Origin: Parietaria judaica
Taxonomy: Eukaryota > Streptophyta > Magnoliopsida > Rosales > Urticaceae
Length of the DNA: 64,000 bases
Direction: 5' to 3'
NCBI GenBank assembly: GCA_954871525.1
Contig: OX940862.1
Location: 12,358,501 to 12,422,500, forward strand
Shown: positions 33,294-44,046 of the stretch, piece by piece
How the letters are laid out: each line of letters begins with the position of its first letter
Position numbering within the stretch: the stretch's first letter is position 1
Program-made: the position numbers and the translations under genes
The notes under the pieces: model-generated
Told to the model about the DNA's origin: nothing
What the model saw: only the letters and a program-made list of their open reading frames with translations
Database searches by the model: none

Positions 33294-34778
33294 ATGGCCA
33301 TGGCTTCCTTGCCATTGTCTCTCACCAAAACCCCTAACATCGACCCAAGAACCTTCCCCAGAAGAACCCACCTTCGCAAACCCACGACCGTCACGTTCTG
33401 CTCATCACCATCGTCGCTCTTCACCAAACACACGACCTCCTCCGCTAAACAGCTGTCGGAGACGTGGCGCGAGATTCACGGCGCCACCGACTGGGAGGGG
33501 CTTCTGGATCCCCTCAACCCTCACCTGAGGCGCGAAATAATCCGCTACGGCGAGCTCGCGCAAGCCTGCTACGACTCCTTTGACTTTGACCCTCACTCCA
33601 AGTACTGCGGTGCCTGCAAGTACTCCAAGCCGGAGTTCTTCGACCGGCTCGGCATGTCCGGCCACGATTACGCCGTCACGCGGTACCTCTACGCCACGTC
33701 CGACATCAACCTCCCCAACTTCTTCAAGCGCGCCAAGACCAGCACCGTCTGGAGCGCCAACGCCAACTGGATGGGCTACGTGGCCGTCTCCTCCGATGCT
33801 GCCGCTGCCCGCCTCGGCCGCCGCGATGTAGTTATCGCGTGGCGCGGCACTGTCACATACCTCGAGTGGCTCTGCGACCTCAAGGACATTCTCAAGCCCG
33901 CCGGGTTCGGGGCCGACGCCTCCGTCAAGATCGAGTCTGGCTTCCTCGACCTCTACACCAAGAAGGAGGAGAGTTGCCGGCTCTGCTCGCTCTCCGCGCG
34001 CGAGCAGGTGCTCGCTGAAGTCCATCGCCTTGTTGGCTGCTATGCTGGCGAGGAGCTCAGCGTCACAGTCACTGGCCACAGCCTCGGGTCAGCGCTGGCT
34101 ATTCTCAGCGCCTATGACATCGCCGAAGTCGGGATAAACCGGGTGGACGGAGGGAGGACGATCCCTGTTTCTGTGTTCTCCTTTGCTGGGCCGAGGGTGG
34201 GTAACTTGCGGTTCAAGGAACGGTGCGACGAGCTCGGGGTGAAGGTGTTGCGAGTGGTGAACGTTCGGGACGTGGTGCCGACGGTGCCGGGGATAATTGC
34301 GAACGAGAAGGTGAAGTTCCAGAGGTACATCGAGGATGTGGTGTCGTTCCCGTGGAGCTACGCGCACGTGGGGGCCGAGCTAGCGGTGGACCAGGCGGAG
34401 AGCCCGTTCGTGAAGGAGACGAAGGACCCGGCCTGCGCGCACAACCTCGAGCTGCACCTGCACCTGGTGGACGGCCACGGGGGCGGCGGGGATGGGAGGT
34501 TCCGGTTGACTGGGCAGAGGGACGTGGCGCTGCTGAACAAGAATTGCGACATCCTGCGGCGGGAGTACGGGATCCCGCCCCACTGGTGGCAGGACGAGAA
34601 CAAGGGGATGGTCCGGAACAGCGAGGGACGGTGGGTGGTGCCCGAGCGGTCACGGCTCGATGCGCACCCGCCCGACCTCGCTCATCACGTCAACAAGATC
34701 GTCGACAGGCTGAATACCGCCACCGCAACCGGTGGTCAGAGAAGCGGTGGTTCGGCCTCTGCTTCGTTGACCATTTGA
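33294..34778 (+). CDS. Plastid phospholipase A1 (class I, PLA1-I gamma type)
   Basis: The product is a lipase class 3 enzyme that removes the sn-1 acyl chain of phospho- or galactolipids, in the plastid family that includes DAD1-like lipases. One intronless GC-rich frame of 494 codons. Residues 1-50 look like a transit peptide. The family opening WREIHGATDWEGLLDPL starts near 57, and residues about 75-125 carry the conserved Cys/Tyr-rich stretch CGACKYS. The nucleophile is Ser263 in GHSLG. The likely Asp follows in NVRDVVPTVPG (about 325) and the likely His in HNLELHLHLVDG. The tail is Gly/Ser-rich and disordered. Of two close Met codons the first (33294) is used. The high third-position GC opens several long antisense frames which are artefacts. 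Confidence 0.93.
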   Translation: MAMASLPLSLTKTPNIDPRTFPRRTHLRKPTTVTFCSSPSSLFTKHTTSSAKQLSETWREIHGATDWEGLLDPLNPHLRREIIRYGELAQACYDSFDFDPHSKYCGACKYSKPEFFDRLGMSGHDYAVTRYLYATSDINLPNFFKRAKTSTVWSANANWMGYVAVSSDAAAARLGRRDVVIAWRGTVTYLEWLCDLKDILKPAGFGADASVKIESGFLDLYTKKEESCRLCSLSAREQVLAEVHRLVGCYAGEELSVTVTGHSLGSALAILSAYDIAEVGINRVDGGRTIPVSVFSFAGPRVGNLRFKERCDELGVKVLRVVNVRDVVPTVPGIIANEKVKFQRYIEDVVSFPWSYAHVGAELAVDQAESPFVKETKDPACAHNLELHLHLVDGHGGGGDGRFRLTGQRDVALLNKNCDILRREYGIPPHWWQDENKGMVRNSEGRWVVPERSRLDAHPPDLAHHVNKIVDRLNTATATGGQRSGGSASASLTI

Positions 34779-34876
34779 ACTCAATCAAAGAGTAACCTCG
34801 ATTAATATTAGTCATTAATATATGTCACCATAATATTGTACATATGATTAGGACCAAATCAATATATGTGGAATAT

Positions 34877-34878
<2 letters not shown>

Positions 34879-34923
<45 letters not shown>
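34879..34923. repeat. (AT)n microsatellite
   Basis: About 22 AT units lie downstream of the phospholipase gene. Confidence 0.9.
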
Positions 34924-34927
<4 letters not shown>

Positions 34928-35186
34928 AACAAAGTTGGAGCTTGCGCGTACATTCACAACATGCTATATAGATCTCTATCGCGTGCTGTATACAATTTAT
35001 TACCTAGTTGACTATACGAACTAGGAAGTAATGGTATTAGAAAAATAAAAAACAAAAGGTACCACTTTTTATATAATATATTTAATATTGATACTCGTAT
35101 ATCATCGACCGCTGCTGTAGTAAAAAGAGAAATTTGAAGAATATCGCGGTCGTTAAAATTAGAGGGGTATTAAGAGCAAATATAAA

Positions 35187-35379
35187 TAGTACCGGCCCGG
35201 GGAGCCATGGTAGTGTTGGGCCTATAATAGTTTTCAATTTGTAGCGATGGGGGCCTTACGATGAATTTTTTTTTCTTTTTATACTTTTTGTATTGATTTT
35301 TTTTATTTTTTTTGCAATTACGATAGGGTTCCAAAATCAGTCTTCGCCTAGGGCCCCGACAAACTCAGGGCCGGCCCTG
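35187..35379. mobile_element. hAT-like MITE with GGCCGGCCC tips
   Basis: This 193-bp element starts TAGTACCGGCCC and ends GGGCCGGCCCTG. The two 12-base ends match inversely apart from three positions. It is flanked by an exact 8-bp duplication AATATAAA (35179-35186, 35380-35387), the hAT length. It is the same family as 28915-29106; a partial end of this type also lies at 61049. Confidence 0.8.
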
Positions 35380-35589
35380 AATATAAATATATATATATAA
35401 CAATACAATATATAATTATATATCATAATCTCTAGAGGGCTAACTACAACAGATTAGGACGAGTTTCATTAGCCGGTGGCCAAAAATGACTTCTTGCGAT
35501 TGTTGCAAACTGGCGACTATGGTAGCTGTCTAGGAAATAATATTTTCAATTTCACGTACTCATGTTCCGCGCGTTCTTCACTCAAAATG

Positions 35590-36467
35590 CGTGCTGCAGG
35601 TAAACTACTTAAATTAAATTTAGGGACTCCAAAAAAAATAATAAAAATTATACAACTTTAATATTTGGGCCCCCAATTCCCAAATTAATTAGGGCCCTTT
35701 ATTCTTACTTTATTCTATAATTTCCTCACATCATTTATTCCCTTATTCCCAAAATTAGTTGCTCTCTATGTTTCACCTAATTTAAAGTGATTTTTTAAAT
35801 TAGTTTCTCTCTATGTTTCACCTAATTTAAAGTGATTTTTTTTTTCATTTCAGTTTGAACAATTTCATTAATTTGAAAAATAATTTGGACTTTGACTTTT
35901 ATTTAAAGAAGGTACAAGTTGTAGATAGAGCTAGTTAGAAGAATTTTTGCACCAACCTTACAAAGGCAAAAGAGTACAATCAAGTTTCAGGTATCGGCAC
36001 AGATAATCTCTTGAAGGAATTAGAAATCCTAAGTGTGAACGTGTTAACCGACATGATGAAAGCAATTGATATTTTGAATCACATACAAGAATTGGATTGT
36101 AGTTATCCAAATGCTTGGATTGCCTACCGAATTACGGTAACCATACTAGTCACAGTTTCACATGTAGAAAGAAGCTTCTCGAGGTTAAAATTGATCAAGT
36201 TTCATCTTCGACCAACCATGTCTCAAGGTAGGTTGAGTGGTTTAGCTACATTGTCTATCTAAAAAGACATGGTCGAGACACTCGATTATGCAGAGTTGAT
36301 TAGTACTTTTGCTTCTAAATTTGCTAGACGCGTCTTATTTGAATGAGAATTTATTTATATGAAAATGTTTTATATACTATTGTATTAACAATGGATTTTG
36401 CAATTACGGTAAGGTGGTCTACAAATTATCTTCTCATAAGGCCCCAAAAATCTAAGGCATGGCCCTG
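35590..36467 (+). mobile_element. Degenerate hAT transposon
   Basis: It contains the C-terminal transposase relic and a right end GGCATGGCCCTG (36456-36467) similar to the GGCCGGCCCTG tips of the local MITEs. The left end was not located. A 45-base near-perfect direct repeat lies inside (35755-35842). It is probably a decayed relative of the source that moved the small GGCCGGCCC elements. Confidence 0.55.
36011..36346 (+). pseudogene. hAT transposase C-terminal fragment
   Basis: The translated stretch carries the hAT dimerisation signature: PNAWIAYRI, then VSHVERSFSRLKLIK, then RPTMSQGRLSGLATLSI. An in-frame TAA (36260-36262) interrupts it, after which the same frame continues KDMVETLDYAELI and ends near 36346. 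The upstream two thirds of the transposase are missing. Belongs to the group of hAT proteins often labelled zinc finger MYM-type. Confidence 0.85.
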
Positions 36468-36489
36468 TGAATTGGTAGTTACATATAAC

Positions 36490-36590
36490 CAAGCTTACTT
36501 GGTGTGGTAGTAAATTCACTATAAGACTCTTCAAGAGATCGTGAGTTTAATCATTATGACACAAAAAATTGTGTATACATGTAAGCTTGG
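36490..36590 (+). mobile_element. Possible decayed tRNA-derived SINE
   Basis: GGTGTGGTAG resembles an A box and GTGAGTTTAATC a B box about 40 bases later. There is no clear tail or target duplication. Confidence 0.3.
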
Positions 36591-37296
36591 CCGATAGTAT
36601 TTGCGGCCAATAATACTGATTGTTTTTATCGTAAAAATATATCTTCTCATACGAAAATATATAATTTTGACTAATAGTACCATTACATTATATATATATA
36701 TTTACAATATCTTATCCTCACAAATCCCAAAAATCATAAGATTTCATTATTTATTTTTAGATAGAAAACTTTCACAGTGCCTATTAGTTACGTGTATGGG
36801 TTAATATTTTATTTTTTATTAAAAAATATGAATATTAGTGATAATAAATAAAGAACAAGGGTATTGTCTTAAAGTTTTTATATTCGTCTGAGTTCAAAAC
36901 AAACCCTGTATATGCCTTCACATGCTTCACTAAGATATTTTAGGTGTAATCTCTATACTAGTAATATGATATTTTATTTAAAAAATCATCGCTAAATTTT
37001 ACGATAAATTATCACTGAATTGTAAATCGTAATTAGAATCATCAACTTATTTTTTTTAAACAATTTTAGAGCATCGGTTTATTGGACTCACTTCCCTATT
37101 CTTTGGGCCTCGAGATTTTCTATTGAACCGCAATTATTCAAATTTGCATAGCTCCAAACTCCAATGACATGCGAAATTACCAAAATATCCTTCCCAGGTT
37201 GTTGGGTTTCGCATCACTTCACCTGGAACTACTCATCATTTATCAGTCTTGTCTTGTATCCACTCACTCCACATAAAATGTCTATAATTATATATA

Positions 37297-38287
37297 GGTT
37301 AAACTGCGGCTAATGTATTGAATGTTTGATTTTGTGCGGATTATGTACCTAATATTTATTTTCGGCGGCTAATGTAATTAATGTTTGATCCGTTAGATAT
37401 TTTTAGATTTTTCGTCAGTTGACCGTTAGAGAGTAATCATCCTCTATATGACACTTTTCGTATTTTTGACATAACTCACTCATATTTTGTCCAAATTTTA
37501 TGCACGACCTATGGTTGGAAAGATAATAGATAGATCTATAACTTTGGTTATTTAAGTTTTGTAAAATAAGTTTTAAAAATATACGAAATTTCAAGTACAA
37601 CGTAAAATTGGACATTAGTTTGATGCAAAATATTTGTTTTAAGCAACTTTTAATATGCTTAGTGATTTTTTATGATGAAACGTAAAATAAAAAAGTTGTA
37701 GATAAATATTTTATCTTTCCAACGAGTGTTTATTTATAAATTTTGGATAAAAAATGAGTGAGTTATGCCAAAAATATGAAATATTATTTCACATCACATC
37801 TTTCATATTTTTGGCATAACTCACTCATTTTTTTGTCAAAAATATATAAATAAATACCCGTTGAAAAGATAAAACATTTATATACAACTTTTTGCGTATA
37901 AGTTTCATCATAAAAAAGTCATTAAGTATATTAATATTTGCTCGAAACAAATATTTTGCATTAAACTAATGTCCACTTTTATGTTATATTTGAAATTTCG
38001 TATTGTTATAAAACTTATTTTACGAAACTTAAAACACCAAAGTTGTAGATCTATCTCTTATCTTTCCAACCATAGGTCGTGCATAAAATTTGGACAAAAC
38101 ATGAGTGAGTTATGTCAAAAATACGAAAAGTGTACATATAGAGGAGGATACCTCTCTAACGGTCAACTGACGGAAAACCCAAAAATATCTAACGGATCAA
38201 ACATTGGGTACATTAGCCGCTGAAAATAAACATTGAGTACATAATCCGCACAAAATCAAACATTGGGTAATTAGCCGCAGTTTACCC
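37297..38287. mobile_element. Large foldback MULE-like element, 991 bp
   Basis: Two arms of nearly 490 bases are inverse to each other around a short centre near 37790. The ends read GGTTAAACTGCGGC and the inverse of GCCGCAGTTTACCC. A 9-bp duplication TTATATATA flanks it exactly (37288-37296, 38288-38296), though it is simple sequence. Short frames in each arm translate to the same peptide family (LYLKFR, then NHRSCIKFGQNMSELCQKYEK) simply because the arms are copies. No transposase is present. Confidence 0.85.
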
Positions 38288-41072
38288 TTATATATATATA
38301 ATAATAATAAAAAACAATGATCGTCGTTTTACAGTTTACTTACTCAATTATAAAACAGTATAATATTAGTAGTAGTAACTAAATTAAATAATAAAATAGG
38401 AAGACAGCGTAAGAATTCGTTTATGTATTAGCAATTTAGCACTTTGGATTGGACATGTATCACGTTTTATATAAATTATTTTACTTAAATACTTCATTAT
38501 AAAAAGAAAAGCTGAATTAAACTTTAAGAATATTCAGATATTTCTAGAGACGGTGGTAACGTTGGCATTTTCTTATGAAAAATACTATCTTTTAATAATT
38601 TGAGATCTCAATATTCCAGATACGATTGTATTCTTTTATTTATTTATTTGCTATTTGTAGCATATGAATTATTCTTTTACACTGATTCTCTGAATTTTCA
38701 TGCTATGCGAATACCATAATGAGACATCTGACATAAGAATACACGAGACGCATAAAGCTATTTTATTTCAATATATATACCATTTGTAAATTATGGTCTA
38801 ACTAGGAACTTAATCATAAAAATTAATATAAATGAGAAGGATTCAACCCGACCAATCTGACACAAGTAACGATCGGGTTGCCCGATCGCAATTTGTGTTT
38901 AAGAATTGGGCTTACGAGTTGGACCGTCTGTGCCCATCATGGCCACGGGCTGTCCGCAACTGGACCTAACAAAAGGCCGGGGCGAGCCCGTGCCACGTTG
39001 AGACCTCTAGCGTTTAAGGCTATATTCGGATTCCGTGTATATTGATGAAAAGTTTTGATTGTCTTTTGGAGCATATTTTAGGATTCAGATTCATAATATT
39101 TGCCGGTTTGGGTTATTATAATATAGTTTTGTTTGAGTCAGAAAACGACAGTGAAGCACCTAAGGACACGTGGCATGCTTTCAACGAAAGTGCTTCAAGT
39201 CTTTACACTTTGGCCTTTCCCACCAACTACTATTCCAAGTTTCCAACTAAGAAACTTCTCTCTCTTCCGCCACTCTCTTTACTTCGTCGTGACACACGCG
39301 CTAAGGTCCAAGTTTGTGCTCATTTTGTAGTTCAAAAAAATAAAAATAAAAAAAGTGACCCTAATTTTGGGTGTTATTTTTTTTTCGTTTAGTTTTATTT
39401 TGTTAGTAGTAACTAGGGATGCTAGTATGTTTTTTTATAAAATAAAGCATTATACGTATACATATAACATATTGAAAATTAATATTAGCTTGTTTCTTAC
39501 GTGTAAATTTTTACAAAGTAGTGTCTTACTGTTCATGTTTATTAAAAAATAACGGATAGTATTTACTTCTCTGTTACACTTAAATTAGTCGAATGTAATC
39601 TTATTAATTTATTAATTTATAGATGTTAGTGTTACTATAATATATAATGAGATAATTGTAAAGTATAAATGAAATTACTGTTTCAAGAATATTTAGGATT
39701 TAAAATAAAATATCATCAAATAATTTATGTATTACAATTTTTTTTTTTCTCTTTTCATTTTCAACATGCAAAGCGCAATGACTTTATATCAAAAGTATAA
39801 TTAGAAGACAAAATGCACCAACAAAGTTCAAAGCCTATTTATGCCATTATTCATTAATTAGATAAAACATTTTGCTGAAATTGTTTTCTTTGAGAAAATA
39901 AGTAATGGACAATTATTCCTTTTTCTATCAATACAAGTTATACTTAAAATTCTCACATTTATATTAATCAAATGACTTATACATTTTTTCTCCTCATGAA
40001 ATATATCTGAAAAGACTGATCAAGAGAATAATTCAATGGTCACTTAATCATGCTTTTCCTTTGAGAGGGAAAGGAAGTAAGAAATTGACCCATTACAGAA
40101 TATGATTCTTAAATAATTATTTTAATAATAATTGTGATGATGGAGATTCCAATTCCACTTTATTATCATTATTATTATAATTATAGTGGAGGCGTAGAGC
40201 TGCAATTACTACTAACTTTGGAATCAAATTTCGAGTCCCTTATTTGAAGGTTGATTTTTTAATAAAAGAAATCATTTAAAATTAGCGAAATTGACGATGT
40301 CAGTTAGTGTAAAATTAGCTATTTAGTCATCAAATGTTTATTTAGTTCACATTTTTTTAATGGTTAATAGAGGAAAATCTAAAAAGGATCAAGTGACAAA
40401 TCACAACCAATTTATAAGTGGAAAAAGCAAATTGATATAAAAAAAATCAAATTATATTTTGATATAAAATGATAAAATTATAAAGCATGTATAATTAATT
40501 TAAAATTTGAAGGGAAAAAACACAAACAATAGTTCGAATTAATGATGAACTCAAGTCAAAATTCTAAAGACAATTAAACTACGTTAAATTGATATTCAAT
40601 AAATTTATATTTATAATTAAATAATACTTTTTCTCATTGCCTAGTGCCTACTCTAACTTACATCGCTAAATTAATAATCTTAATAAAATAATAAAATTAG
40701 ATAATCCTAATAATATAAATATATACAAGTCTTTTTCATATTTTTTTTAATGAATTTTACTATAGACAAAAATGTACGAAGAAAATAATTTAAGACTAAT
40801 AAACTAATCATTTCACGTAATTATGTCCTATTATTTACGATTATTATATTTATATCTGAAAGGGAAATAAAATTTGTGTATTCAGACCCACGCGCCAGAG
40901 TAGCGTCTGAAACACCAACGTCGTGAAACCCCTACTCTTTCTCTCTCTAGAAAACAACGCCTTCACTCACAGACTCAACTCAGAGAGAGAGAGGTTCAGA
41001 CTTCAGAGGAAACAAGAGAAGAGAGAGAAAGCTCCATTGATTTAGGTTGCGCCGCTCAACAGCTCTCCAGCA

Positions 41073-42959
41073 ATGGCGATCGCCTTCTGCTTCTCCCCCA
41101 CTCCCTCGTCTCGCCTCTCTCCCCTCTCCAGACTCGATCACACCCGTCAAATCGCCTCGCCGTCGCCGCTCGTCAACCTCCGCCTCGCCGCCGCTCCGTC
41201 GGCGCCGGCTTCCTCCCTGACCTTCCGCCACCGCCGCTCGCATTTCATCGTCACTTCCGTCGGCGACGGCGGCGGAGCGGATGGACACGGATCTTCCGGC
41301 GGCGGCGGAGGAGGAGGAGGAGGCGACGATCACGGCCATGGCGGATCGGATAATGCGGGAGAGAGTAACAAGGCGGAGGCGCTTCTGGTCCTGAAGGAGG
41401 CGGAGCGGTCGCTGGAGTGCCTGCCGAAGGACTTGGCGGCGGCGATCGAGGCCGGTCGGATCCCCGGGACGGTGGTGAAGCGGTACTTCGACCTCGACAA
41501 ATCGGCGCTGTTCCGGTGGCTGATGCAGTTCGGCGGCTTCAGGGAGCGCCTTCTGGCCGACGACCTGTTCTTGGCCAAGCTCGCCATGGAGTGCGGCGTC
41601 GGAGTCTTCACCAAGGTCTCGTCTCTTCATCTTCTCTCTGCCGATTGTGATGTTGATTTAGTGTTCGACCTGGTTAAGAAAATGATATTCGCTGGTATTT
41701 CGTTACGATTGAAATTGATTCTCGGTGCTTTTTCGTCTGTCTTTTGATTGTGACTTTTCTGGTCCGACTCGTAATAGCTTTAGATCGTGTTCGTTCATCA
41801 TTTTCGTTGTGAACAAATATTGTTTGTTTGTACATTGAAGCTTTTCTATGTTAATGTGGACAAAGTTGGCTTATCTTTACTGCGAACTGAATAGGATTCA
41901 TCTTGTTCTTGTTGGTTTGTTTGTTTGTTACTTTCAAGTTTTTCTGTGTTAATGTGGACACAGTTGGTGTATTTATATCGCGAAATGAATCGTATTCATC
42001 TTGTTCTTAGTCTTGTTTTTGTTTGTTCTGCAGACCGCTGCAGAGTATGAACGGCGACGAGAGAATTTCTTCAATGAGCTTGAAATTGTGTTTGCAGACG
42101 TGGTATGTACCCTTTTCTCTCAAGATTTTTCTTAGCAGTTTCCAATAACAATTCATCATTTTGAAAGACTGAAAGTATTGATTTATTGCTATACTATTGT
42201 TAGTCTCATGATTCACCATTGGGATTCTACTTGATAAACTTATGCATCTTTTCTTTTTCATAGATAATGGCCATAATCGCAGATTTCATGCTTGTTTATC
42301 TTCCCGCTCCCACCGTCTCTCTCAGACCACCTCTTGCAATGACTGCAGGAAAAATTGCCCAGTTTTTCCACAAGTGCCCTGATAATGCCTTCCAGGTTCG
42401 GTCATCACCTTTTGCCATTATTATGCTTCAAGAAGTTGTATACAGTCAATAACACATTCCCAAATATGATTTCACAGGTTGCTCTTGCGGGAACATCATA
42501 CTCACTGTTACAGAGGATTGGCGCCATAGTGGTGAGAGTTGTTTCCGCCTCGCTTAACTCTTACCAGGTTAAAGTTCGATTATTTCACTATTTTCACAAC
42601 ACTTGAATTTCCTTTTACAGCGCAACGGTTCAAAGCTTTTCGCCGTCGGGACCGTATCATCACTGGTTAGTTATCATGCACCACTTATCTCGATTTTACT
42701 TTATCACTTTTGCTGCGAAAAAATGGTGACATAAAATGCATGTTTATATTCATAAGGTTGGTACGGCCATGACAAACGCCTTGATAAATGCAAAGAAGGC
42801 GGTTAATAAGTCTGGGGATGAAGAAATCGAGAACGTGCCAATCCTGTCCACAAGTGTTGCTTACGGTGTTTACATGGCCGTTTCGAGCAACCTCAGGTGT
42901 GTATTTTTCAGTTTCATCTTCACCAATTTTACTTCTGTAACTGTCTCGTAACAAAGTAA

Positions 42960-42994
<35 letters not shown>

Positions 42995-43294
42995 TTTACT
43001 GAAACGCAATTATAATAAACGCAGGTACCAAGTTCTGGCGGGTGTTATCGAGCAGCGTATGTTGGAACCGTTGCTACACAAACACAAGCTAATCCTAAGC
43101 GCAATGTGCTTCGCCGTTAGAACCGGCAACACATTCTTGGGTTCACTCTTGTAAGGATCTTTCTTTATCTCGCAAACTTTCCAACTCGAGAGATCTTTAT
43201 CTGTATCTCACTGTTGATTCGCTTTTGGTATCGCTTTGTCGATCTCAGGTGGGTGGACTATGCTCGGTTTATAGGAATTCAGAAGTCGCATTAG
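41073..43294 (+). CDS. RETICULATA-related chloroplast protein (DUF3411 family)
   Basis: It belongs to a plant family of plastid envelope membrane proteins whose loss gives reticulate leaves; the biochemical role is unsettled. Eight exons: 41073-41615, 42034-42102, 42264-42395, 42478-42531, 42621-42665, 42757-42896, 43025-43150, 43249-43294; 384 residues, all junctions in frame. Residues 1-62 are a Ser/Pro/Arg-rich transit peptide. A Gly/His/Asp-rich linker follows (about 66-92). The DUF3411 region runs from about 105 to the end and includes RWLMQFGGFRERLLADDLFL, and the hydrophobic helices around VIMAIIADFMLVYLP, SSLVGTAMTNALIN and AVRTGNTFLGSLLW. It looks closest to RER4-type members, but the paralogue cannot be fixed without alignment. 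Confidence 0.9.
42957..42995. repeat. AT-repeat in intron 6 of the RETICULATA-related gene
   Basis: Interrupted (AT)n of about 39 bases. Confidence 0.8.
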
Positions 43295-44046
43295 TGTCAC
43301 GGTAGGATTATCTTTTCCCTGTTACAATTTTATTTTTCAACCAAAGAAACTCATAGAACGAAGTTGATGGCCTGTCCGCGCGCAAAATGTTGTAATAGAT
43401 TGTCAAAATCGAAGAAAAAATATCGAAATTACGGGATTTTTTAGGATGCTCCATTGTTGTGTTTGGCTCGTTCCAGAATGAAGTTTTTGTAATTAGGATT
43501 TTGAAGTTATCTTTCTAAAGGAATTTATGTTTTTTTGTTACATTCTATTAATATTATTCGTAATTTAATTATGCTTACCAGGTTAATTAATTAAGTCGTC
43601 CTACTTAATTATATATTTTTTTTCTATTGAATTATGTTTTATCGTTCATTTAGTTATCTTTGAATTTGTTAGGTTTTTAGCGTATTTAAGTTTTAGAGTT
43701 CGGACATAAACGAACGAGAAAAGACAGCAAAAACTATTATCCGCTTGCAATTATTCTCAACGCTTCCTTTTACCAGCACCATTCGACAAAAACTATTATC
43801 CCGAATCTCCGGTGTCAATTCCGTTAACGTTTTACCGGCGTCAAATTATCCAAATGAAAATTTTATCTCATAATAAATTAGCTAAACCACATAGATATAA
43901 GTGATAAAAATAAAAGAATACAAATCTTTTAAGAAAATCAGCGAAGAGATGTTATATGATTGAAAGATAATAGTAAATGGAAATTTCTGAAAAAAATAAA
44001 ATAAAAAACGGAAAACGATTCGATAATATTGAAGTTAGGTTCTAGG
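43295..44046. other. Shared 3' region of two convergent genes
   Basis: The 752 bases between the stop codons of the RETICULATA-related and NAD kinase genes are AT-rich with no gene. Confidence 0.5.

Larger units (their letters stand above)
34779..41072. other. Transposon-rich gene desert
   Basis: Over 6 kb there is no intact gene. It holds an (AT)n run (34879-34923), a hAT-like MITE (35187-35379), a hAT transposase relic (about 35590-36467), a weak SINE-like fragment (36490-36590) and a large MULE foldback (37297-38287). The stretch 38300-40850 is AT-rich with nothing recognisable apart from a GC-richer patch at 38840-39010. The leader of the next gene begins near 40950. Confidence 0.5.

Noticed and set aside
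33405..34079. 224-codon antisense frame inside the phospholipase gene
   Set aside because: High third-position GC of the intronless sense gene removes stops from the other strand; the product has no domain and no independent context.
34213..34653. 146-codon antisense and 190-codon overlapping frames in the phospholipase 3' half
   Set aside because: Same GC effect; the products are Arg/Pro/Ser- or Gly/Arg-rich low-complexity strings.
37415..38223. Two similar small protein genes on opposite strands
   Set aside because: They are the same stretch read from the two inverted arms of a foldback element.
40980..41630. 216-codon antisense frame over exon 1 of the RETICULATA-related gene
   Set aside because: It mirrors the GC-rich transit peptide and Gly-rich linker; no family resemblance.
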